A stretch of DNA of 64,000 bases from the NCBI RefSeq assembly GCF_000607165.1, contig NZ_JFZG01000024.1:930001-994000 (forward strand), in the 5' to 3' direction. The translations under genes were made by a program, and so were the position numbers. Of the stretch, positions 10,027 through 19,560 are shown in pieces. Source of the stretch: Ralstonia pickettii. GTDB lineage: Bacteria; Pseudomonadota; Gammaproteobacteria; Burkholderiales; Burkholderiaceae. The notes beneath the pieces were generated by a model, which did not search any database, was not told the origin of the DNA, and saw only the letters and a list, made by a program, of their open reading frames with translations. Every line of letters starts with the position of its first letter. The stretch's first letter is position 1.

Positions 10027-11550
10027 ATGAACCGACCGATTGATCCCGCCGTGACGGAATCCGTTATCAGCCATTACATCGGCGGGCAACGCCATGCCGG
10101 TAGCGGCACGCGTAGCGCCGATGTGTTCAACCCCGCCACGGGCGCTGTGAGCGCGCAGGTGCTGCTGGGCGGTAAGTCCGAAGTGGACGCCGCCGTGGCC
10201 GCGGCGCACGCGGCCGCAGCCGACTGGGCCGAGACCTCGCCGCTCAAGCGCTCGCGCGTTCTGTTCAAGTTTAAGGAGCTGCTCGACCAGAACCAGGATG
10301 CCCTGGCCGCAGCCATCACGCGGGAGCACGGCAAGGTGTTCTCCGATGCCAAGGGCGAAGTCACGCGCGGCATTGAAGTGGTCGAGTTCGCGTGCGGCAT
10401 TCCGAATCTGCTCAAGACCGATTTCACCGACAACATTGGCGGCGGCATCGACAACTGGAACCTGCGCCAACCGCTGGGCGTGGTGGCCGGCATCACGCCG
10501 TTCAACTTCCCGTTCATGGTGCCGATGTGGATGGCGCCGGTGGCACTGGCGTGCGGCAACACGTTCATCCTCAAGCCGAGCGAGCGCGATCCGACCCCCA
10601 GTCTGATGATTGCCGACCTGCTCAAGCGGGCTGGCCTGCCCGATGGCGTGTTCAACGTCGTGCAGGGTGGCAAGGATGCCGTCGATGCGCTGCTCGAGCA
10701 TCCGGATGTGCAGGCCGTCTCGTTCGTCGGCAGCACGCCCATCGCCGAATACATCTACGCCGAGGGCACCAAGCGCGGCAAGCGCGTGCAAGCCCTGGGC
10801 GGCGCAAAGAACCATCTCGTGGTCATGCCCGATGCCGACCTCGACCAGGCGGTGGATGCCCTGATCGGTGCCGGCTACGGTTCTGCCGGCGAGCGTTGCA
10901 TGGCGATCTCCGTGGCCGTGGCAGTGGGTGACGTGGCTGACAAGCTCGTCCCGCGCCTTGCCGAGCGCGCCAAGGCACTCAAGATCGGCAACGGTATGCA
11001 AGCCGACAGCGAAATGGGTCCGCTGGTGACGGCCGCGCACAAGGCCAAGGTTGAAGGCTATATCGCCAAGGGCGTGGAAGAGGGTGCCAAGCTGGTGGTG
11101 GACGGCCGCGGCCACACGGTCGAGGGCCATGCCGAAGGCTTCTTCACGGGCGGCACGCTGTTCGACCACGTCAAGCCTGGCATGACGATCTACAAGGAAG
11201 AGATCTTCGGTCCGGTGCTTTCGGTGGTGCGCGTGCATGATCTTGCCGAGGCGGTGAACCTGATCAACGCGCACGAGTTTGGCAACGGCGTGTCGTGCTA
11301 CACGAGCGATGGCGGCGTGGCGCGCGCATTTGCGCGGCAGATCCAGGTGGGCATGGTCGGGATCAACGTGCCGATTCCGGTGCCGATGGCGTGGCACAGC
11401 TTTGGGGGCTGGAAGCGCTCGCTGTTCGGGGACCACCACGCCTATGGCGAAGAAGGTGTGCGTTTTTACACGCGTTACAAGAGCGTGATGCAACGCTGGC
11501 CGGATTCGATTGCCAAGGGCGCCGAGTTCGTGATGCCGACAGCCAAGTAA
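10027..11550 (+). CDS. mmsA: CoA-acylating (methyl)malonate-semialdehyde dehydrogenase
   Basis: 507 residues of the aldehyde dehydrogenase superfamily. The MmsA/IolA branch is recognised from [32 protein letters not shown] and the catalytic cysteine in [17 protein letters not shown]. The late motif [16 protein letters not shown] is also typical. It converts malonate semialdehyde or methylmalonate semialdehyde to acetyl-CoA or propionyl-CoA with NAD+ and CoA, releasing CO2. It forms a two-gene operon with the transaminase and is followed by a clear terminator. Specificity between beta-alanine and valine/inositol pathways is inferred from the neighbour. Confidence 0.92.
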   Translation: MNRPIDPAVTESVISHYIGGQRHAGSGTRSADVFNPATGAVSAQVLLGGKSEVDAAVAAAHAAAADWAETSPLKRSRVLFKFKELLDQNQDALAAAITREHGKVFSDAKGEVTRGIEVVEFACGIPNLLKTDFTDNIGGGIDNWNLRQPLGVVAGITPFNFPFMVPMWMAPVALACGNTFILKPSERDPTPSLMIADLLKRAGLPDGVFNVVQGGKDAVDALLEHPDVQAVSFVGSTPIAEYIYAEGTKRGKRVQALGGAKNHLVVMPDADLDQAVDALIGAGYGSAGERCMAISVAVAVGDVADKLVPRLAERAKALKIGNGMQADSEMGPLVTAAHKAKVEGYIAKGVEEGAKLVVDGRGHTVEGHAEGFFTGGTLFDHVKPGMTIYKEEIFGPVLSVVRVHDLAEAVNLINAHEFGNGVSCYTSDGGVARAFARQIQVGMVGINVPIPVPMAWHSFGGWKRSLFGDHHAYGEEGVRFYTRYKSVMQRWPDSIAKGAEFVMPTAK

Positions 11551-11570
11551 GCCGGTGCATCACCCATGAG

Positions 11571-11598
11571 AAAGGGAGGCAATGCCTCCCTTTTCTTT
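11571..11598 (+). terminator. Rho-independent terminator after mmsA
   Basis: A perfect 10-bp stem, AAAGGGAGGC with loop AAT and GCCTCCCTTT, followed by a T-rich stretch (TTCTTTT). It ends the transaminase-dehydrogenase operon 20 bp after its stop. Confidence 0.88.
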
Positions 11599-11625
11599 TG
11601 ACCATGCCGAGTTGAAACCGGCGTT

Positions 11626-11832
11626 TCATATTGGTTTGATGTTGACGGCGATCAGTTCGCCATCGGGCCCGATCTCCACATCAAAGCTGACGCGCTGGCC
11701 TTCATGGAATGTCTGCGAGCGCGAAAACTGGATTTCCGAATCCCGAATGAAACTCGGGGCAGCATGCATTTCTGCAGCTGCCCCGGCGGGCGGATCATAT
11801 TGAACGGCGTTCTCTTCAATTCGGCTGGCCAT
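11626..11832 (-). CDS. Small protein with a degenerate cold-shock-like C-terminus
   Basis: 68 residues with a GGGAG ribosome site upstream of the ATG. The last 27 residues (FHEGQRVSFDVEIGPDGE, then NIKPI) align with the end of the neighbouring CspA ([18 protein letters not shown], then NIVPQ). However, the N-terminal half lacks both RNA-binding motifs (no KGFGFI and no LFAHF). It lies 177 bp downstream of cspA on the same strand. It may be a diverged paralogue that kept the beta4-beta5 part but cannot bind nucleic acid in the usual way. Function unknown. Confidence 0.7.
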   Translation of the reverse strand: MASRIEENAVQYDPPAGAAAEMHAAPSFIRDSEIQFSRSQTFHEGQRVSFDVEIGPDGELIAVNIKPI

Positions 11833-11949
11833 TGCATGCTCCCAATAGGGGGTTCGTCAAACCAGGCCACCGCTTCCGGCGGCCATCCGACTGCTTGATG
11901 GCAAACACGTACTGAACAACCTGCCTGGCGGAATATCCCGGCCAATACA

Positions 11950-11970
11950 CGCGCGAGGAAACCCCGCGCG
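11950..11970 (-). terminator. GC-rich hairpin downstream of cspA
   Basis: On the minus strand CGCGCGGGG pairs with CCTCGCGCG (one G-T pair) around a TTT loop, 40 bp past the cspA stop. It lacks a downstream T-run, so it could be a weak terminator or a 3'-end stabilising hairpin. Confidence 0.4.
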
Positions 11971-12009
11971 GCAAGCCAAAACCGGGCTACCGCGCCCGCG
12001 TGCCCCTAG

Positions 12010-12213
12010 TTACTGGGGCACGATGTTCGAAGCTTGCTTGCCCTTGGGGCCTTGCGTGACTTCGAACGACACCTTCTGACCTTCCTTCAGGCTTTTGAAG
12101 CCTGCGGAGTTGATAGCAGAGAAATGTGCGAAAAGGTCTTCGCCGCCATCATCCGGGGTAATGAAGCCGAAACCCTTTGCGTCGTTAAACCACTTGACGG
12201 TACCAGTAGCCAT
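12010..12213 (-). CDS. cspA: Cold-shock protein, CspA family
   Basis: 67 residues starting [23 protein letters not shown]1 (KGFGFI) and RNP2 (DLFAHF) are both intact, and the protein has the normal single cold-shock domain length. It binds single-stranded RNA/DNA and acts as an RNA chaperone. The start at 12213 is fixed by family homology; upstream in-frame codons would add a basic leader that is really the mRNA 5' region. The upstream leader carries a 16-bp palindrome. Confidence 0.95.
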   Translation of the reverse strand: MATGTVKWFNDAKGFGFITPDDGGEDLFAHFSAINSAGFKSLKEGQKVSFEVTQGPKGKQASNIVPQ

Positions 12214-12565
12214 GATTTTGAGTCGTGAAGTTGAGAAATCGATCGGCCGCCGGCCAAATACAAAACGCAGCAGGCAGACCCGGCCTAACCGGCCAAACGA
12301 TCGTTTGGTGAATATATGCTTGGCGCGTCTCCCCGTCAAAGTCTGTTTTTTTAAGCTTTCTTTTCGAACCGGGCGGGCCCGTCGTTTTCTGGCGCTCAGC
12401 AGGGTTGGCGCAGGCTTGCCATCGGTGCAAACACCGGCGCAAAACCTGGCGTTTTCACCTAAGCTTTAGTGGCTTCTGCCGCACTCGGCTCGCCCCGTAG
12501 AATCGGTGCCGCAGACGGCGCACGAAAATTGCGTGCGCCCCCGTCGTTCCAGTCGCAGCCTACCC
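12214..12565. other. Divergent intergenic region between cspA and kup
   Basis: About 350 bp without a credible gene. It holds the presumed long 5' leader of cspA (minus strand), the perfect palindrome CCAAACGATCGTTTGG at 12293-12308 and the promoter of kup on the plus strand. No unambiguous sigma-70 boxes stand out. Confidence 0.5.
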
Positions 12566-14461
12566 ATGACGACCGCCGCAGCCAGTAAAACCAAGAAAAA
12601 TCCCGCGTTGATGGCCACCATGGTGGGCGCAATCGGCGTGGTCTTCGGGGACATCGGTACCAGCCCCCTGTATGCACTGAAGGAATGCTTCAACCCCGAG
12701 CATGGGGTCCCGTTTTCCGATCAGACCGTCTTCGGCATCCTATCGATGCTGTTCTGGGCGATGACGCTGGTGGTGTCCGTCAAATACGTGTTGTTCGTCA
12801 TGCGCGCCGACAACAACGGCGAAGGCGGCATCCTCGCCCTGACGGCGCTGGCCATGCGCGCAAGCAGGGGAGGCGCCCGGTTCACACGCACATTGATGCT
12901 GCTCGGCCTGCTCGGCGCCGCCATGTTCTATGGCGATGCCGTCATCACACCTGCCATTTCAGTGCTCTCCGCCATTGAAGGCATGGAGATCATGGCCCCC
13001 GCGCTACAGAAGTGGGTGTTGCCCCTGGCGCTGATCGTGCTGATTGCCCTGTTCTTGATTCAAAAGCAGGGCACGCACGTGGTCGGGCGCCTGTTCGGGC
13101 CAATCATGGTGATCTGGTTCGTGCTGCTGGGGCTGATGGGGTTGGCTTCGGTGGTGAAGTCGCCGCAGATATTGGTGGCGTTGAGCCCTGTGTACGCCAT
13201 CGAGTTCGGATTCCGGCATACGGTGCTGGCGTTCATCGTGTTCGGCTCGGTGTTTCTGGCGCTGACCGGCGCTGAGGCGCTGTATGCCGACATGGGCCAC
13301 TTTGGCGCGCGCCCGATCCGCTACGCGTGGTTCTACATTGCCATGCCGTGCCTGCTGCTGAACTACTTTGGCCAGGGCGCTTTGCTGCTGCGCGAGCCGA
13401 GCGCGGTGCAGAACCCGTTCTTTCTGCTGATGCCGAACTGGGCCGTGGGCCCGATGGTGGTACTGGCCACGGCGGCCACCGTCATTGCGTCGCAGGCTGT
13501 CATCTCCGGAGCGTTTTCGATGACGGCGCAGGCCGTGCATCTGGGCTATGCGCCGCGCATGAAGATTCTTTACACGTCGGATGTGGAGATCGGCCAGATC
13601 TACGTGCCGATGGTCAACTACATGCTTTTGGTGCTGGTGGTGGCGGTGGTGCTGGCTTTCGGCAAGTCCGACAACCTGGCCGCGGCCTACGGTATTGCGG
13701 TAACGACCACCATGGTGCTGACGACGGGTCTGGTTACGGTGGTCATGCGCAACGCCTGGAAGTGGCGCCTGTCGCTGGTGGCCCCCCTCGGCGCGGTTTT
13801 CCTGGCGGTGGATCTATCGTTCTTCTCAGCCAACCTGCTCAAGATTGCCGCGGGTGGCTGGTTCCCGTTGCTGCTGGGTGGCTTGATCTTCTTCCTGATG
13901 GTGACGTGGCACTCGGGCACGCAGCTGTTGAAGGCGCGCAATGTGGAAGGTGGCATCCCGCTCGAGCCGTTCATGGAGGGGCTGCTGCGCCATCCGCCGT
14001 ATCGTGTGGACGGCACGGCCGTGTATCTCACCCCGAGCATGGATTTCGTGCCCTTGGCGTTGCTGCACAACCTCAAGCACAACCACGTGCTGCACAAGCG
14101 CGTGCTGTTCATCCACTTCCGCACGCTGGCCGTGCCGTATGTGGACCCCGCCAAGCGCCTGGTTATCAAAACCATTGGCGACGACATCCACACGGCCGTG
14201 GTCGATTTCGGCTTCAAGGAAACACCGGCCGTGGACGAGATCGTCCGCAACGTGGGTGAGCGGCTTGGCATCGTTTTTGAAGATATGGAAACCTCGTTCT
14301 TCATTACGCGTGCCACGGTGGTGCCGTCGCCGCTGCCTGGCATGGCGATGTGGCGCGAATCGCTGTTTGCCTGGATGCAGCACAACAGCGCCAAGCCGTC
14401 GGACTTTTTCCGGATACCCGCCAACCGACTGGTTGAGCTGGGGAGCAAGGTGGAGATTTAG
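12566..14461 (+). CDS. kup: Kup-family low-affinity potassium transporter
   Basis: About 631 residues starting [13 protein letters not shown]; an in-frame codon at 12506 would add an unlikely arginine-rich leader. The Kup signature [20 protein letters not shown] is at the N-terminus, followed by about 12 membrane segments (for example [12 protein letters not shown] and [15 protein letters not shown]) and a soluble C-terminal domain of about 180 residues. It is a proton-coupled K+ uptake system of the inner membrane. It converges with fdhD, with only 18 bp between the stops. Confidence 0.95.
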   Translation: MTTAAASKTKKNPALMATMVGAIGVVFGDIGTSPLYALKECFNPEHGVPFSDQTVFGILSMLFWAMTLVVSVKYVLFVMRADNNGEGGILALTALAMRASRGGARFTRTLMLLGLLGAAMFYGDAVITPAISVLSAIEGMEIMAPALQKWVLPLALIVLIALFLIQKQGTHVVGRLFGPIMVIWFVLLGLMGLASVVKSPQILVALSPVYAIEFGFRHTVLAFIVFGSVFLALTGAEALYADMGHFGARPIRYAWFYIAMPCLLLNYFGQGALLLREPSAVQNPFFLLMPNWAVGPMVVLATAATVIASQAVISGAFSMTAQAVHLGYAPRMKILYTSDVEIGQIYVPMVNYMLLVLVVAVVLAFGKSDNLAAAYGIAVTTTMVLTTGLVTVVMRNAWKWRLSLVAPLGAVFLAVDLSFFSANLLKIAAGGWFPLLLGGLIFFLMVTWHSGTQLLKARNVEGGIPLEPFMEGLLRHPPYRVDGTAVYLTPSMDFVPLALLHNLKHNHVLHKRVLFIHFRTLAVPYVDPAKRLVIKTIGDDIHTAVVDFGFKETPAVDEIVRNVGERLGIVFEDMETSFFITRATVVPSPLPGMAMWRESLFAWMQHNSAKPSDFFRIPANRLVELGSKVEI

Positions 14462-14479
14462 CCCTGCGCGTGCTGTGCG

Positions 14480-15295
14480 CTACGCAAACCGCGTCACGCT
14501 ATCGCCCCGGCAGAACGCCAGCAGCGTCAGCTGTCCGGCCTTGGCGTGGCGGATCGCCAGCGAGGACGGCGCGGAGATTGTTGCCAGTAGCGGCACCTGC
14601 ACTTGTACGCACTTGCGCGCCAGTTCGAAGCTTGCGCGGCTTGTCATGACGATGAACCCGTCTGCGGGGCGGATGCCGAGCCGGGCGAGCCGGCCGATCA
14701 GCTTGTCCAGCGCGTTGTGACGGCCCACGTCTTCCAGCACATGCAGCGGCGCGTTGCCGTCCGCAGGTACCCAGCCCGCGGCATGCAAACCGCCGGTGAG
14801 CGCGTTGGCCGGCTGATGCGCCGTCATCGCGTGCATGGCGTCCAGCACTTGTGCGTCGGTCAATGACGCCATCCATGCAGCCGGCACAAGCGGTGTCGGT
14901 GCGTCTTCAAAGGTCTGCAGGCTTTCAATGCCACACAGGCCGCAGCCGGTCGGGCCGGCCAGCGCGCGGCGGCGTTCCTTCAGCCGCACGAAGCAATGCG
15001 AAGCGATTTCCGCATGCACCTCAAGCCCATGCGGATGCGTTTGAACATCTGCGCCACGCCAATCGGCGCGACTGTCGATGATGCCTTCGGACAGCGCGAA
15101 GCCCAGTGCAAAGTCTTCCAGGTCGGCTGGCGAGGCCATCATCACCGCATGCGTGATGCCGTTGAAGACAAGCGCGACCGGTGCTTCATCTGCGACGGCG
15201 GTGGACGCGTCTTCTTGCGTGCCAGAGCGCGTGCGTTTCGTCGCGGTTGTGGAAACGACGGGCATTCCGGCGGGGTGGCGGGGCAGAAAAGTCAT
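14480..15295 (-). CDS. fdhD: Formate dehydrogenase accessory sulfurtransferase FdhD
   Basis: 271 residues. The conserved sulfur-transfer cysteine pair is in GPTGCGLCGIESL, and family motifs include DLEDFALGFALSEGII, LEDVGRHNALDKLIGR and MTSRASFELARKC. FdhD passes sulfur from IscS to the molybdenum cofactor of formate dehydrogenase-like enzymes. It is the last gene of the molybdoenzyme operon, overlapping the preceding small gene by 4 bp, which fits maturation of the FdhF-like product two genes upstream. Confidence 0.95.
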   Translation of the reverse strand: MTFLPRHPAGMPVVSTTATKRTRSGTQEDASTAVADEAPVALVFNGITHAVMMASPADLEDFALGFALSEGIIDSRADWRGADVQTHPHGLEVHAEIASHCFVRLKERRRALAGPTGCGLCGIESLQTFEDAPTPLVPAAWMASLTDAQVLDAMHAMTAHQPANALTGGLHAAGWVPADGNAPLHVLEDVGRHNALDKLIGRLARLGIRPADGFIVMTSRASFELARKCVQVQVPLLATISAPSSLAIRHAKAGQLTLLAFCRGDSVTRFA

Positions 15296-15537
15296 GCAGT
15301 GAAATGGGGCAAAGCGCGGCCGGCATCGAGCAGCACGATGAGCCAGCGTGTGTCGTCCATGGCGACGCGCAGCAGGCCGGCGTCAGCCAACGGATGCAGC
15401 GCGCGCAGCACTGTGCTGGCGCGCTCGCCCACGCGCTTGGTCAGCCAGGGTAGCGAGACCGGCTTGGCGGCGTCGGTCTCGCGCAATGCGGCCAGCAGCG
15501 CCAGTTGCAGCGCAGACCACGCCGGCTCGGTTGGCAT
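15292..15537 (-). CDS. Small winged-helix-like protein in the fdh operon
   Basis: 81 residues between fdhF-like and fdhD, overlapping each neighbour (1 bp and 4 bp), so it is translationally coupled. The sequence LLAALRETDAAKPVSLPWL, then RVGERASTVLRALHPLADAG and LLRVAMDDTRWLIVL, fits a compact helix-turn-helix with a beta wing. There is no cysteine and no obvious catalytic motif. It may be a DNA-binding protein or a small accessory subunit. The position suggests a job tied to the molybdoenzyme, but the function is not established. Confidence 0.75.
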   Translation of the reverse strand: MPTEPAWSALQLALLAALRETDAAKPVSLPWLTKRVGERASTVLRALHPLADAGLLRVAMDDTRWLIVLLDAGRALPHFTA

Positions 15538-17876
15538 CAGGCTTCTGCCGTGTTGGCCGCTTGGGACTCAGCGGTGCGCTCGACCTGGCTCGGCACGAGC
15601 ATCACCGGAATCGACTTTGATGTCGGCGTGCGGGCCTGGTCAGCCACGGAAGACAGCGGCACCAGCGGATTCGTCTCGGGGTAATACGCCGCCAGACACC
15701 CGCGCGGAATGTCGTACGCCACCAGTCGGAAGCCATCGGCGCGGCGCGTGGTGCCGTCTTCGGAGAGCGTCACCATGTCGACCCACTCGCCGTCCTTCAT
15801 GCGGATCGTGTGCAGGTCTTCCTTGTTGATGAAGACCACGCGGCGCTGGCCGAACACGCCGCGGTAGCGGTCGTCCATGCCATAGATGGTGGTGTTGTAC
15901 TGATCGTGCGAACGCACCGTGGCCAGCGTAAAGACCGTCGTATCTGCATGGCGCTCGCGGGCGCGGTGGACCGGCGTGTCGGTCGGCACGGCGTGCGTGT
16001 GGAATTCCGCCTTGCCCGACGGCGTGCTCCACACACGTTCGGATGCAGTGTTGCGCAGACGGAAGCCGCCCGGCACGCGAATCTTCTCGTTGAAGCCGGC
16101 AAAGTCGTCGAACACGGCCTCGATGCGCTCGCGGATGCGGTCGTAGTCTTCCACCAGCCAGCGCCACGGGATGGTGCTCTCGGGCAGCGCCGCTTCCGCC
16201 AGCCGCGCCACGATGGCCGGTTCCGACAGCAGATGCGGCGAGGCCGGCGGATTGATGCCCGCCGACATGTGCACCATGCTCATCGAGTCTTCCACGGTCA
16301 CGCCTTGCGTGCCGCCGGCCTGTTGGTCGACTTCGGTGCGGCCCAGGCACGGCAGGATCAGCGCTGCCTTGCCATGCACGATGTGGCTGCGGTTGAGCTT
16401 GGTGGTCACGTGCACGGTCAGGTCGCACTGGCGCAGGCCAGCCCACGTGGCAGCGGTGTCCGGCGTGGCCGCCGCAAAGTTGCCGCCCATGGCGAAGAAC
16501 ACGCGCGCGGCGCCTTGCTGCATCGCTTCGATGGCGCCGACGGTGTCGTAGCCATGTTCGCGCGGCACCTGGATGCCGAAGACCTTTTCCAGCCGATCCA
16601 GGAACGCAGGGGCGGGCTTCTCGTAAATGCCCATCGTCCGGTCGCCCTGCACGTTGCTGTGGCCGCGCACCGGGCACGCGCCGGCGCCCGGGCGGCCGAT
16701 GTTGCCCCGCAGGAGCAACAGGTTGACGATCATCTGGATCGTCGCGACCGAATGCTTGTGTTGCGTGATGCCCATGCCCCAGCAGGCGATGACGCTGCCG
16801 GCCTTGATGTAGGTATCGCCGGCCTGGCGGATTTCGTTTTCCGGCAGGCCCGATTCGGCTTCGATGGTCGCCCACGATTCTGCGCGCACGTCGGCGGCAA
16901 AGGCGTCGTAGCCGCCGGTGTGTTGCGCGATGAAGGCGTGGTCGATGATGGCGGGCTCTCCGCGGCTGCGTGCCACGTCGTCACGCTCGATCACGTGTTT
17001 GATGATGCCTTTGACGGTGGCCAGGTCGCCGCCGATGCGCACTTGGTGGTACTCCGTGCTGATGCGCGTGGAGCCCAGCGTCAGCATCTCGATCTTGCTT
17101 TGCGGATCGGCAAAGCGCTCCAGCCCGCGCTCGCGAAGCGGGTTGAACGAAACAATCTTGGCACCGCGCTTGGACGCTTCGCGCAGCTCACCGAGCATGC
17201 GCGGGTGGTTCGTCCCCGGGTTCTGGCCGAAGATGAAGATGGCGTCAGCCTTGGTGAAATCGTCGAGCGTGACGGTGCCCTTGCCAACGCCGATGCTGCC
17301 CCGCATGCCCGTGCCGGAGGGCTCGTGGCACATGTTGGAGCAGTCGGGGAAATTGTTCGTGCCGTAGGCGCGCACGAACAACTGGTAGAGGAAGGCCGCC
17401 TCATTGCTGGTGCGGCCCGAGGTGTAGAAGATCGCCTGGTTCGGATCAGGCAGCGCGCGCAGGTGCTGCGCGATCAGCGCGAAGGCGGCGTCCCATTCGA
17501 TCGGGAAGTACTTGTCGCTGGCCGCGTCGTAGACCATCGGGTGCGTCAGACGCCCTTGGTCTTCGAGTGCGTAGTCGGACCAGTCGGCCAACTCCCGCAC
17601 GGTGTGCTGTGCGAAGAACTCCGGCGTGGTGCGGCGGGAGGTGGCTTCGGCCGCCACGGCTTTGACGCCGTTCTCGCAAAATTCAAACGTGGAGGCATGG
17701 TCGCGGTCGGGCCAGGCGCAGCCGGGGCAGTCGAAGCCGTCGGGCTGGTTGGCCGACAGCATCGTCTTGGCACCCTTGGCCGCGATGCCCTGCGAGAGCA
17801 ATTGATGCGCAACGCTTTTGAGCGCGCCCCAGCCACCGGCCGGATGACGGTAGAACTCGATCTTCTGGTGCTTCAT
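15537..17876 (-). CDS. FdhF/YdeP-family molybdopterin oxidoreductase (formate dehydrogenase-like)
   Basis: 779 residues. Near residues 51-70 the cysteines of CPGCAWPD and FEFCENG can bind an iron-sulfur cluster, as in YdeP. The presumed Mo ligand is the cysteine in SNMCHEPSGTGMRGSIGVG, so no selenocysteine is needed. Molybdopterin-binding motifs include FIFGQNPGTNHPRMLGEL and GMGITQHKHSVATIQMIVN. The C-terminal MopB-type domain begins near FTLATVRSHDQYNTTIYG. The protein is cytoplasmic (no Tat signal). It sits with an MFS carrier and FdhD, suggesting oxidation of formate or a related small acid. The real substrate of YdeP-type enzymes is uncertain. Confidence 0.92.
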   Translation of the reverse strand: MKHQKIEFYRHPAGGWGALKSVAHQLLSQGIAAKGAKTMLSANQPDGFDCPGCAWPDRDHASTFEFCENGVKAVAAEATSRRTTPEFFAQHTVRELADWSDYALEDQGRLTHPMVYDAASDKYFPIEWDAAFALIAQHLRALPDPNQAIFYTSGRTSNEAAFLYQLFVRAYGTNNFPDCSNMCHEPSGTGMRGSIGVGKGTVTLDDFTKADAIFIFGQNPGTNHPRMLGELREASKRGAKIVSFNPLRERGLERFADPQSKIEMLTLGSTRISTEYHQVRIGGDLATVKGIIKHVIERDDVARSRGEPAIIDHAFIAQHTGGYDAFAADVRAESWATIEAESGLPENEIRQAGDTYIKAGSVIACWGMGITQHKHSVATIQMIVNLLLLRGNIGRPGAGACPVRGHSNVQGDRTMGIYEKPAPAFLDRLEKVFGIQVPREHGYDTVGAIEAMQQGAARVFFAMGGNFAAATPDTAATWAGLRQCDLTVHVTTKLNRSHIVHGKAALILPCLGRTEVDQQAGGTQGVTVEDSMSMVHMSAGINPPASPHLLSEPAIVARLAEAALPESTIPWRWLVEDYDRIRERIEAVFDDFAGFNEKIRVPGGFRLRNTASERVWSTPSGKAEFHTHAVPTDTPVHRARERHADTTVFTLATVRSHDQYNTTIYGMDDRYRGVFGQRRVVFINKEDLHTIRMKDGEWVDMVTLSEDGTTRRADGFRLVAYDIPRGCLAAYYPETNPLVPLSSVADQARTPTSKSIPVMLVPSQVERTAESQAANTAEA

Positions 17877-17904
17877 GGGTGGCGGGGCGGCTTTAAATCA
17901 CGTG

Positions 17905-19560
17905 TCAGGAGAACAGAACGGCAGCTTTTTGGAGTGTAATCCAAACCCCCCAGCCCAACGGCAGGCCCACGGCGGCCCAAGCCAGCACCACGGCCACGGC
18001 CGAGCCAGGATGCGCCTTCCATTCCAGCGACGTTTCCGGTGCGATCACCGACGGCGTCGGGCTCTTGGTTGCCGCAGCGTGACGTTGCTCGTCGAGTTGC
18101 GCTTCGGTCATGAAGTGCTTCGCGTTGACCGGGCGCACCAGCAGGTTGCAGATGAAGCCGAGAATCAGCAGGCCGGCCAGGATCATCATCGTGATGTCGT
18201 ACACGGCTGCGCGTTCCACGCCATGGGCGATCTGGTATTCGCGCAGGTAGTTCACCAGCACCGGGCCCAGAATGCCGGCCGTCGACCACGCCGTCAGCAG
18301 GCGGCCGTGGATGGCGCCCACCATTTGCGTGCCGAACATGTCAGCCAGGTACGCCGGCACGGTAGCAAAACCGCCGCCGTACATCGACAGGATCACGCAG
18401 AAGGCCAGTGCAAACAGCGCGATATTGCCTGTGTGCGAAGTCCACGGAATCGATGCGTACAGCACGAAGCCGAGCACGAAGAAGACCGCGTACGTCATCT
18501 TGCGGCCCAGGCGGTCCGACAGCGATGCCCAGAAGAAACGGCCGCCGATGTTGAACAGGCTCAGCAGACCCGTGAAGCCCGCAGCGATGGCCGCGATCTG
18601 GCCCTTCTGAGCGGCGGTCAGGTCCATGAACGAAGTCGTCACGCCAAGCAGCTTGCCGCCAAACACTTCCTGCAGCAGCGGCGAGGCCATGCCGAGCACG
18701 CCAATACCGGCCGAGACGTTCAGGCACAGCACCGCCCAGATCAGCCAGAACTGCGGCGTCTTCAGCGCTTCGTTTGCGTGCACGTGGCGTTGCGTGACCA
18801 TCGTGTCCTTCGCCTTGGTGGGCGAGGGTGTCCAGCCGGCCGGTTTCCAGCCCGTGGGCGGCACGCGGTAACCCAGCGCCCCCGCCATCATGAACACGAA
18901 GTAGATGCCAGCCAGCACAATAAACGTTTGCGACACGCCGACCGATTCGGGCGTGGCAAACACCTTCATCAGGCGGTCAGCCAGCGGGGCGCCGATCATC
19001 GCGCCGCCGCCAAAGCCCATAATGGCCATGCCGGTGGCCATGCCGCGCTTGTCCGGAAACCACTTGATCAGCGTCGACACGGGGGAGATGTAGCCCAACC
19101 CCAGGCCGATGCCGCCGATCACGCCCGAGCCCACCCACAGCAGCCACAGTTGGTGCATCTGGATGCCGAGCGCGGAAATCAGCAAGCCGCCGCACCAGCA
19201 CACGGCTGACACGACGCCAGCCTTGCGCGGGCCGACGCGCTCGAGCCAGCCGCCCCACATGGCTGCGGATGCGCCCAGGAAAACGAAGAACAGCGTGAAC
19301 ATCCAGCCCAGGCTGGACACGCGCCAGTCACAGGTGGTGGTGAACAGCTCGGCGATCAGCGAGACATCGGCGCCGCAGGTGAGCGGCTTGGTGATGCCAA
19401 GCGCGCGGCCAAGCGGCAGCCAGAAGACTGAGAAACCGTAGGCCATGCCAATGCACAGATGGATGGCCAGTGCGGCAGGCGGAACCAGCCAGCGGTTGAA
19501 ACCAACCGCGGCGACGGTGCGCTCGCGCGAAAAAAATGGATGCAGGACTGCTTCGGACAT
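17905..19560 (-). CDS. OFA-type MFS transporter (oxalate/formate antiporter family)
   Basis: 551 residues with 12 predicted membrane helices and the OFA N-terminal motif AIHLCIGMAYGFSVFWLPLG. A large extracytoplasmic insertion contains CGADVSLIAELFTTTCDW, and the MFS loop motif is WFPDKRGMATGMAIMGFGGG. It lies 28 bp upstream of the FdhF-like gene on the same strand and is probably first in the operon. It may import formate, oxalate or another monocarboxylate for the enzyme, or export a product. The substrate is inferred from family and neighbours only. Confidence 0.88.
   Translation of the reverse strand: MSEAVLHPFFSRERTVAAVGFNRWLVPPAALAIHLCIGMAYGFSVFWLPLGRALGITKPLTCGADVSLIAELFTTTCDWRVSSLGWMFTLFFVFLGASAAMWGGWLERVGPRKAGVVSAVCWCGGLLISALGIQMHQLWLLWVGSGVIGGIGLGLGYISPVSTLIKWFPDKRGMATGMAIMGFGGGAMIGAPLADRLMKVFATPESVGVSQTFIVLAGIYFVFMMAGALGYRVPPTGWKPAGWTPSPTKAKDTMVTQRHVHANEALKTPQFWLIWAVLCLNVSAGIGVLGMASPLLQEVFGGKLLGVTTSFMDLTAAQKGQIAAIAAGFTGLLSLFNIGGRFFWASLSDRLGRKMTYAVFFVLGFVLYASIPWTSHTGNIALFALAFCVILSMYGGGFATVPAYLADMFGTQMVGAIHGRLLTAWSTAGILGPVLVNYLREYQIAHGVERAAVYDITMMILAGLLILGFICNLLVRPVNAKHFMTEAQLDEQRHAAATKSPTPSVIAPETSLEWKAHPGSAVAVVLAWAAVGLPLGWGVWITLQKAAVLFS

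Noticed and set aside
9958-11493. A 511-residue minus-strand frame opposite mmsA
   Set aside because: Antisense shadow of the aldehyde dehydrogenase gene, without recognisable domains.
15810-17939. A 709-residue open frame on the plus strand opposite the FdhF-like gene
   Set aside because: It is the antisense of a well-supported molybdoenzyme; its translation is His/Arg/Val-rich without motifs, a known effect of high-GC codon bias.
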